DNA of 64,000 nucleotides, taken from NCBI RefSeq assembly GCF_036227125.1, contig NZ_CP109435.1, positions 3,472,001-3,536,000 on the forward strand, written 5' to 3'. The notes beneath the pieces were generated by a model. That model was given only the letters and a program-made list of their open reading frames with translations, did not search any database and was not told where the DNA came from. Source of the stretch: Streptomyces sp. NBC_01485. GTDB lineage: Bacteria; Actinomycetota; Actinomycetes; Streptomycetales; Streptomycetaceae. This document shows positions 58,514-64,000 of the stretch, piece after piece. A program made the position numbers and the translations under genes. The stretch's first letter is position 1. The number at the start of each line of letters is the position of its first letter.

Positions 58514-59194
58514 TCAGACGGCCGTGCCTGTCAGGTAGGCCGACACGATCACGTTGGCCGTGTAGCTGTGGCTGGCCCGGTCGTAGGTGCCGCCGCAGGT
58601 GATCAGGCGCAGTTCGGCACGGTCCGACTGGCGGGGGCCGTAGGCCTGTCGGGCGTCGAAGTGGTCGCGCTGGACGACCTCGACGTCGTCGACGGTGAAC
58701 TCGGCGACCTTGCCGTCGTCCCGGACCACCCGTACCGTCTCGCCCGCCTTGAGGGTGCTGAGCTTGTAGAAGACGGCGGGCCGGGTCTCCGTGTCGACGT
58801 GCCCGACCAGCAGGGCCGTGCCCTTGGCGCCGGGTTTCGCGCCGTCCGCGTACCAGCCGACGACGCCCGCCTGATCGAAGGGCGGTGGGTCGATGGCCCC
58901 CTGGGCGTCCAGACCGCGCGCGACGACCGGGGCCTGCACGCCCAGGTCGGGTATGTCGATGCGCTGCGGCAGCGCCTGCCCCAACGGCTTGGCGGCGGGC
59001 GGGAGTTCGGTGTCCGGGGGACGGCCCACCGCGGCCATGTCACCCGTGGCCGGGGCGGATACGCCATGCCGTACGTCGGTCACCTCGCGGCCCCACAGCC
59101 ACAGCCCGAGCAGCAGCACCGCCCAGGCCAGACCGGTGAGGAAGCGGCCGCCGGGAGAGCGTTCGCGGGCGGACGTGCGTTCGTGGTCGTACAT
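58514..59194 (-). CDS. Class F sortase
   Basis: 226 residues. One transmembrane segment at about 20-36 anchors the protein; the sortase domain has His132 (L-L-V-G-H-V-D), Cys200 (R-L-I-T-C-G-G-T) and Arg206. The class is F because of the short size and lack of extra domains. It lies 3 bases after the gene for the secreted Gly-rich protein, so they are an operon. Its substrate is unknown; class F enzymes in actinobacteria are poorly characterised. Confidence 0.87.
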   Translation of the reverse strand: MYDHERTSARERSPGGRFLTGLAWAVLLLGLWLWGREVTDVRHGVSAPATGDMAAVGRPPDTELPPAAKPLGQALPQRIDIPDLGVQAPVVARGLDAQGAIDPPPFDQAGVVGWYADGAKPGAKGTALLVGHVDTETRPAVFYKLSTLKAGETVRVVRDDGKVAEFTVDDVEVVQRDHFDARQAYGPRQSDRAELRLITCGGTYDRASHSYTANVIVSAYLTGTAV

Positions 59195-59197
59195 GGC

Positions 59198-59869
59198 TCA
59201 GCCCGTCGCACGTCTGCGGCGCAGGCCGCGGAACACGACGACCGTCGCGGCGACGCCCGCGAGCACCAGTCCGATGACCGTCTGCGCGGTCCCGGGACCT
59301 CGGTCGTCCACGCGTGCCTCGTCGACGGAGGCGACCGGATGGAGTGCGTGGAGCGGGTGGAGTGGATGGAGCGGGGCGGTGCCGCCGCCGCCCGCGTGCA
59401 CGGGGGCGACGGGTGAGGCGGGAGAGGCGGGGGAATCCGGAGCGTCGGGCCAGGTGGGTGTGGTCGACTGGTCCGGCTGCGTCTGGGACCGCGACCGCGC
59501 CGATGCCACGACCTTGATCCGGCCCTTCACCTTCAGGTCGACGCAGGTGATCCTCACGTCGTAGGTGCCCGGATCGATCGAGGTGCGGACTCGGGTGTCG
59601 CCGGCGAGCGTGCCGCCCGTGGCGACGAGTTGGGCGTCCGTGACGAAGGCGTCCGAGGCCGCGGTGGCGGTCCTGCCGCCGCAGCCGCTGACCTTCAGCG
59701 TGACCTCGGCGCCGGGGGTGGGCGTGGACGGCGTCATGGAGACGCTTCCGCCACCGCCCCCGCCACCTCCGCCGTCGCCACCGCCCTCGCCCGAGGCGTA
59801 GGCCGTGGGGATGAGTACCGCGCCTACGACCGCGACACCCGCACAGAGAGTTACTTTCAATGAACCCAT
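59198..59869 (-). CDS. Secreted membrane-anchored protein coupled to the sortase
   Basis: 223 residues. GGAGG upstream supports ATG 59869. Signal peptide (about 1-25), Gly-rich patch (GGGDGGGGGGGGG), an Ig-like domain (about 43-125: S-M-T-P-S-T-P-T-P-G-A-E-V-T-L), then a Pro/Ser/Thr-rich region with H-P-L-H-P-L-H-A-L-H-P-V, and a C-terminal membrane helix with an R-R-R-R tail. No LPXTG or LAXTG is present, so it may be an assembly or signalling partner of the sortase rather than its substrate. Confidence 0.75.
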   Translation of the reverse strand: MGSLKVTLCAGVAVVGAVLIPTAYASGEGGGDGGGGGGGGGSVSMTPSTPTPGAEVTLKVSGCGGRTATAASDAFVTDAQLVATGGTLAGDTRVRTSIDPGTYDVRITCVDLKVKGRIKVVASARSRSQTQPDQSTTPTWPDAPDSPASPASPVAPVHAGGGGTAPLHPLHPLHALHPVASVDEARVDDRGPGTAQTVIGLVLAGVAATVVVFRGLRRRRATG

Positions 59870-59972
59870 CGTGAACCTCCAGCTACCTGGAGAGTCCCCC
59901 GCCTGGAGCCGGTGCGCATCCCCAGGGGGTTCTCGCTGCTCCGTACGGGTGGGTTCCGTGCTGCTTCGGGTT

Positions 59973-60063
59973 TCGGACGCCGTTCTCGGACGCCGTTCTC
60001 GGACGCCGTTCTCGGACGGGGTTCCCGGACGGGGTTCCCGGACGGGGTTCCCGGACGGGGTTC
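59973..60063. repeat. Minisatellite, seven 13-bp units
   Basis: Units TCGGACGCCGTTC (3), TCGGACGGGGTTC (1) and CCGGACGGGGTTC (3), in exact register, ending one base before the HAD-phosphatase stop codon (60064-60066, minus strand). Confidence 0.95.
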
Positions 60064-60843
60064 TCAGATGCGGTCCACGAGGTCCGCGATCGAGTCCACG
60101 ATCTTCGACGGGCGGTAGGGGAAGTTCTCGACCTGCTCGGGCCGGGTCAGGCCGGTGAGCACCAGGAACGTCTGCATCCCGGCCTCCATGCCGGCCAGCA
60201 CGTCGGTGTCCATGCGGTCGCCGATCATCGCGCTGGTCTCGGAGTGGGCGCCGATGGCGTTCAGCCCGGTGCGCATCATCAGGGGGTTGGGCTTGCCCGC
60301 GAAGTACGGGTTCTTGCCGGTCGCCTTGGTGATCAGCGCGGCGACGGCCCCGGTGGCCGGGAGCGGGCCCTCGGCGGAGGGGCCGGTCTCGTCCGGGTTG
60401 GTGCAGATGAAACGGGCGCCGTCGTTGATGAGCCGGACGGCCTTCGTCATCGCCTCGAAGGAGTAGGTGCGGGTCTCGCCGAGGACGACGTAGTCGGGCT
60501 CGTGGTCGGTGAGGATGTAGCCGATGTCGTGCAGCGCGGTGGTCAGACCCGCCTCGCCGATGACGTACGCCGTGCCGTCGGGCCGCTGGTCGCCGAGGAA
60601 CTGGGCGGTGGCCAGCGCGGAGGTCCAGATGTTGTCGATCGGCACGTCCAGGCCCATGCGCTGGAGGCGGGCGTGCAGGTCACGGGGGGTATAGATCGAG
60701 TTGTTGGTGAGGACCAGGAACGGCTTGCCGGACTCGCGCAGCCTCTTCAGGAAGGCGTCGGCGCCGGGGATCGGCACGCCCTCGTGGATGAGCACACCGT
60801 CCATGTCGGTGAGCCACGACTCGATGGGCTTGCGGTCTGCCAT
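60064..60843 (-). CDS. HAD-superfamily phosphatase (NagD/class IIA-like)
   Basis: 259 residues. Catalytic D-M-D-G-V-L (Asp13, Asp15), motif II T-N-N-S, motif III K-P-N-P and motif IV G-D-R-M-D-T-D are all visible, with the class IIA cap between. It probably dephosphorylates sugar phosphates or nucleotides; the exact substrate is unclear. GGGAG upstream supports the ATG at 60843. Confidence 0.88.
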   Translation of the reverse strand: MADRKPIESWLTDMDGVLIHEGVPIPGADAFLKRLRESGKPFLVLTNNSIYTPRDLHARLQRMGLDVPIDNIWTSALATAQFLGDQRPDGTAYVIGEAGLTTALHDIGYILTDHEPDYVVLGETRTYSFEAMTKAVRLINDGARFICTNPDETGPSAEGPLPATGAVAALITKATGKNPYFAGKPNPLMMRTGLNAIGAHSETSAMIGDRMDTDVLAGMEAGMQTFLVLTGLTRPEQVENFPYRPSKIVDSIADLVDRI

Positions 60844-61019
60844 GTGCGGGATCTCCCTGCCGTACGCGAGTACGCGGTTGCTGCGCGGGGGCTGCGCGGA
60901 TGCGTCGTTGCTGCGCGCGCCCCAGCCTAGCCACAGGCCCGATCTTGAGGGAATGGCCGGTTTCGGGGCGTTCGCGGGCTGAGACGCGATCCCGGTTCAG
61001 CCGAGACGCGGTCCCCGGT

Positions 61020-61931
61020 TCAACGGCGTCGGCGGGCCAGTCGTCGGGCCAGCAGCAGGGCCGCGCCGGCGGCGAGGAAGCAGGCGCCGGCAGCGGCGGC
61101 GAGGACGGTGGGCGAGGCGAGACCGGTGCGGGCGAGTTCCTCGGCTTCGTCGGCGAGGGAGAAGGGGCCGGGGTCGGTGGCGGAGGCGGAGGGGTGAGGG
61201 GTTGGGGTCGTGGGGGTGGTGGGCGTGGTGGCGTCCGGGGTGGGGGCGGGAGTAAGGGGGGATGTGCCGGGGGTGGGGGCGGTGCCGGCATCGGCGTCGG
61301 GGGTGGCGTCGGGGTCGGCGTCGGCGTCGGACTCGATGGCGAAGCGGTAGTCGTTCGACTGGCCGATCCAGTCGCCGTCGTCGCCGTGCCGCTGGACGAC
61401 CGCCGCGTTGGCGGTGACGGCGTTGGGGACGGCGTCCGAGCCGAGCGAGAGGCGCAGCTTGACGGTGAGGGTGCGGCCGGGGCCGACGGTGAAGCCGGGA
61501 AAGTCGTCGGCTTCGACCGCTTCGTTCGCTTCGCCCCCTTCACCGGTCTGCTCGTCGGCGTTCTCGTCGGTGAACGCTCCGACCAGTTCGGCGTCGTCGG
61601 TGGATTCGAAGCGGACCTGGTGCGGTTGTCCGTCGGCGTAGAACTCCAGGTGCGGCTGGGACGGTTTCAGGGCGCGCCGGGCGTCGACCAGGACGACGAC
61701 CGGGTGGACTCCGTCGCAGGTACGGCGGGTGGTGTTGGTGAGGTCGAGATACCAGATGCCGTATCCGCCCCCGGCCCGGTAGGAGTCGGGGCCGCCGTGG
61801 AGGCGGGTGGTGAGGGGGAAGCCACCGGCGTCGGGGCCCGCGCAACTCGGGCCGGCTTCCGCGTGCGCGGAGGCGGGGAGGAGGGCGGCGGCGACGGCGA
61901 GGCAGAGGGAGACAGACGGGCACAGTCGCAT
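61020..61931 (-). CDS. LAXTG-type sortase-anchored surface protein
   Basis: 303 residues. Signal peptide (about 1-24, ending A-H-A-E-A), an extracellular domain of about 180 residues, a long Asp/Ala/Pro/Thr repeat region (about 200-250: D-A-D-A-D-P-D-A-T-P), then E-E-L-A-R-T-G (sorting motif LARTG, 266-270), a hydrophobic helix and an A-R-R-L-A-R-R-R-R tail. LAXTG is the recognition motif of Streptomyces class E sortases. It should be linked to the cell wall. A class F sortase gene lies about 2 kb away but is not obviously its partner. Confidence 0.85.
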   Translation of the reverse strand: MRLCPSVSLCLAVAAALLPASAHAEAGPSCAGPDAGGFPLTTRLHGGPDSYRAGGGYGIWYLDLTNTTRRTCDGVHPVVVLVDARRALKPSQPHLEFYADGQPHQVRFESTDDAELVGAFTDENADEQTGEGGEANEAVEADDFPGFTVGPGRTLTVKLRLSLGSDAVPNAVTANAAVVQRHGDDGDWIGQSNDYRFAIESDADADPDATPDADAGTAPTPGTSPLTPAPTPDATTPTTPTTPTPHPSASATDPGPFSLADEAEELARTGLASPTVLAAAAGACFLAAGAALLLARRLARRRR

Positions 61932-62083
61932 GAACACGTGAGCCTGCACGAGGCGGCGGCGGGGGGAGGAACGGCACACCGTACGACCGTACGAATCCCC
62001 TACGAATCCCCTCGTTCGGGGGAGAGCTACGGGGGAGGTCGGGGCGGGCTTCGGGGGAGGTCGGGGGCGGGCTTCGGGGAGGG

Positions 62084-63427
62084 CTACCCGTCCCCCCGGC
62101 CGAACACCGGTGCCAGCGACAACTGTGCCGCGCCCTCCGCGACCGCTCGGGCTCCGCCGGGAGCGAGGCGTACCGGAACGGCGCCCTCCGGGGAGCCCTC
62201 GCGGCGGGCGCGGGCGTCGAGGACGGCGGCGACTCCGTGGACGAACGGCGCCGGGTCGGCGGCGATCGTACGGCCGCCCAGCAGCACGGCGTCGATGTCG
62301 AGCAGTCCGGCGAGGTTCGCGGCGGCCTCGCCGAGCACGCGTGCCGCCTCGGCCACGTCCCCCCGGCCGATGGCCGCCAGGCACAGCGCCTCGACGCAGC
62401 CCCGGTTGCCGCAGGTGCAGGGCGGCCCGTCCAACTGGATGACCTGGTGTCCGAACTCCCCCGCGCCGGTGCGGGCGCCCCGGTGCACGGTCCCGCCGAT
62501 CACCAGGCCGGCGCCGAGGCCCGTCCCGAGGTGGAGGCAGGCGAAGGAGCCGCGCTCGCCGCCGACGGCGAGGCCGAGCGCGGCGGCGTTGGTGTCCTTG
62601 TCGACGATCACCGGCACCCCGAGACGCGCCGCCAGCACGTCCCGCAACGGAAACCCGTCCCACTCGGGAAACCCGGTGACCCGGTGCAGCACGCCATGGG
62701 TGTGATCGAGGGGGCCGGGGAGGGCTACACCGACGCCGAGGAGGGGGGGCGCGGGGGGCTTAGCGGGAGCGCTCGGTGCGGCGGGCGCGGTCGGCGCGAG
62801 ACCCGCACTCGGGGTCAGGGTCGGAGTCGGAGTCGGAGTCGGGGCAGGCGTCGGGGCCAGAGTCGAGGCCGGAGTCAGGGACAGGCCCAGGGGTTCTCCG
62901 GCGAGGACGCCCCCGAGGACCCCGGCCGCCCCCGCCGTCTCCGCCACCTCCATCACCCCCCGCACCTCCCGCACCACCGCCCCCACCACCGTCTCCGCCC
63001 CCGCGCCCAGCGACAGCGGGACGCACCGCTCCCCCACCACGCGCCCGTCGAGTTCGGCCAGCACCACCCGCAGCTCGTCGCGGTCCAGGTGGACGCCGAT
63101 CGCGTGGCCGGCCTCGGGGACCAGGCGCAGGACCGTGCGCGGCTTGCCGCCGGTCGAGGCGCGGTGGCCCGCCTCCGCCGCCAGCCCCTCCTGCCGCAGC
63201 CGGGCGGTGATCTTGCTGACCGCCTGCGGGGTGAGCCCGGTGCGCTCGGCGAGTTCGAGCCGGCTGATGCCGTCCGGGCCGGCCGTGCGCAGCAGGTCGA
63301 GCACGAGCGCGGCGTTGTGGTTGCGCAGGGCCAGCAGGTTGACGCCTGTGCCTACACCCGGACCTCTGCCTACGCCCGTACCTACGCCTGTGCCCGTGTT
63401 GCGGCCGACGCCGTTCGTCCTGTTCAC
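62084..63427 (-). CDS. ROK-family transcriptional regulator
   Basis: 447 residues from GTG 63427. Winged helix (about 38-95: R-L-E-L-A-E-R-T-G-L-T-P-Q-A-V-S-K) and a ROK sugar-kinase-like domain with the zinc motif C-T-C-G-N-R-G-C-V-E. The N-terminus has Gly-Thr/Val repeats (T-G-T-G-V-G-T-G-V), and a Pro/Thr run (T-P-A-P-T-P-T-P-T-P) at about 186-225 interrupts the ROK domain, so the domain has a low-complexity insertion. Divergent from the oxidoreductase gene, which it may control; sugar effector unknown. Confidence 0.87.
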   Translation of the reverse strand: MNRTNGVGRNTGTGVGTGVGRGPGVGTGVNLLALRNHNAALVLDLLRTAGPDGISRLELAERTGLTPQAVSKITARLRQEGLAAEAGHRASTGGKPRTVLRLVPEAGHAIGVHLDRDELRVVLAELDGRVVGERCVPLSLGAGAETVVGAVVREVRGVMEVAETAGAAGVLGGVLAGEPLGLSLTPASTLAPTPAPTPTPTPTLTPSAGLAPTAPAAPSAPAKPPAPPLLGVGVALPGPLDHTHGVLHRVTGFPEWDGFPLRDVLAARLGVPVIVDKDTNAAALGLAVGGERGSFACLHLGTGLGAGLVIGGTVHRGARTGAGEFGHQVIQLDGPPCTCGNRGCVEALCLAAIGRGDVAEAARVLGEAAANLAGLLDIDAVLLGGRTIAADPAPFVHGVAAVLDARARREGSPEGAVPVRLAPGGARAVAEGAAQLSLAPVFGRGDG

Positions 63428-63483
63428 GCCCCCATTCTCACCCGCGCTTGCGCTTTGGCAACAGCGTTGTGAAAGTGGAGCCC

Positions 63484-64000
63484 ATGACAGGTACTCCTCT
63501 CCGCGTGGGCCTGATCGGCTACGGTCTCGCCGGCTCCGTCTTCCACGCCCCGCTGATCGCCGCGACCGAGGGCCTCGTCCTCGACACGGTGGTCACCTCG
63601 AACCCCGAGCGGCAGGAGCAGGCCCGCGCCGAGTTCCCGGACGTACGCGTCACCGCCACCCCCGACGGCCTCCTCGCCCGCGCCGACGAGCTGGACCTGG
63701 TCGTCGTCGCGTCCCCGAACAGGACGCACGTCCCGCTCGCGACCGCCGCCCTGAAGGCCGGTCTGCCGGTCGTCGTCGACAAGCCGGTCGCCGGCACCGC
63801 GGCCGAGGCGCGTGAGCTGGCCGCCCTCGCCGAGGAGCGCGGCCTGCTCCTCTCCGTCTTCCAGAACCGCCGCTGGGACAGCGACTTCCTGACCCTGCGG
63901 GCACTGCTGGCGGACGGCGAGCTGGGCGACGTATGGCGCTTCGAGTCCCGGTTCGAGCGGTGGCGGCCACTGCCGAAGGGCGGCTGGCGGGAGTCCGGCG
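63484..64000 (+). CDS. Gfo/Idh/MocA-family oxidoreductase, 3' end missing
   Basis: The first 172 residues of a NAD(P)-dependent sugar/inositol-type dehydrogenase. Rossmann motif V-G-L-I-G-Y-G-L-A-G at about 8-17; the catalytic E/D-K-P motif is V-V-D-K-P-V-A (about 98-104). It is cut by the window's right edge. Divergent from the ROK regulator, 56 bases apart, which suggests a shared sugar-related regulon. Confidence 0.9.
   Translation, partial: MTGTPLRVGLIGYGLAGSVFHAPLIAATEGLVLDTVVTSNPERQEQARAEFPDVRVTATPDGLLARADELDLVVVASPNRTHVPLATAALKAGLPVVVDKPVAGTAAEARELAALAEERGLLLSVFQNRRWDSDFLTLRALLADGELGDVWRFESRFERWRPLPKGGWRESG

Overview
The window is a high-GC actinobacterial chromosome segment that reads throughout as Streptomyces: GC-rich third codon positions, GTG/TTG starts, ATGA-coupled operons, an adpA gene carrying a rare TTA codon, and a gene order I recognise from the S. 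coelicolor/S. lividans core (leucine catabolism, des cluster, glmS, adpA, orn, ceb operon, cdgA, ehu, cslA-glxA). It is core chromosome rather than an acquired island. Both edges cut genes: a 3-hydroxy-3-methylglutaryl-CoA lyase on the left and a Gfo/Idh/MocA oxidoreductase on the right.

Layout. 1-2.1 kb: end of a leucine/isovalerate degradation operon (HMG-CoA lyase, acyl-CoA dehydrogenase). 2.3-9.6 kb: desferrioxamine system, with ferrioxamine-binding lipoprotein desE, siderophore-interacting flavoprotein desF and biosynthetic operon desABCD; two iron boxes precede desE and desA. 9.6-16.5 kb: DUF4429 protein, Tat-exported purple-acid-type phosphatase, glmS, SatP-like transporter, universal stress protein. 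16.5-19.1 kb: developmental regulator adpA, oligoribonuclease orn, tRNA-His. 19.1-25.5 kb: cello-oligosaccharide regulon cebR / cebEFG-bglC with two CebR operators. 25.5-30.5 kb: methyltransferase-fold protein, NsdA-like regulator, histidine phosphatase, PAP2 phosphatase. 30.4-34.8 kb: an uncharacterised three-gene set (Fe-S PD-(D/E)XK nuclease, unknown 548-aa protein, SF1 helicase) that I consider the best candidate for an undescribed system. 35-40 kb: small conserved proteins, a first tRNA-Lys(CTT), M6-type protease, c-di-GMP enzyme cdgA. 40-47.5 kb: LLM oxidoreductase, Asp/Glu-racemase-family gene with a decayed partner, D-2-hydroxyacid dehydrogenase, ehuBCDA transporter, IclR regulator. 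47.6-53.2 kb: two more tRNA-Lys(CTT) genes flanking an acyl-CoA synthetase, DUF3592 and SPFH proteins and an NlpC/P60 exoprotein. 53.4-58.4 kb: the hyphal-tip glycan locus cslA-glxA with convergent GH6 lipoprotein cslZ. 58.5-64 kb: class F sortase pair, HAD phosphatase, LAXTG-type surface protein, ROK regulator, truncated oxidoreductase.

Functional links: the des genes make, re-import and probably reduce a hydroxamate siderophore under iron control; ceb-bglC imports and hydrolyses cellobiose; adpA, orn, cdgA, the NsdA-like gene and cslA/glxA all belong to morphological development and its nucleotide signalling. An unusual property is the number of unrelated short tandem repeats that abut or contain stop codons (2.0, 34.7, 35.4, 46.4, 50.1, 51.3, 57.3 and 60.0 kb). 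All assignments come from reading the sequence; no database search was run.
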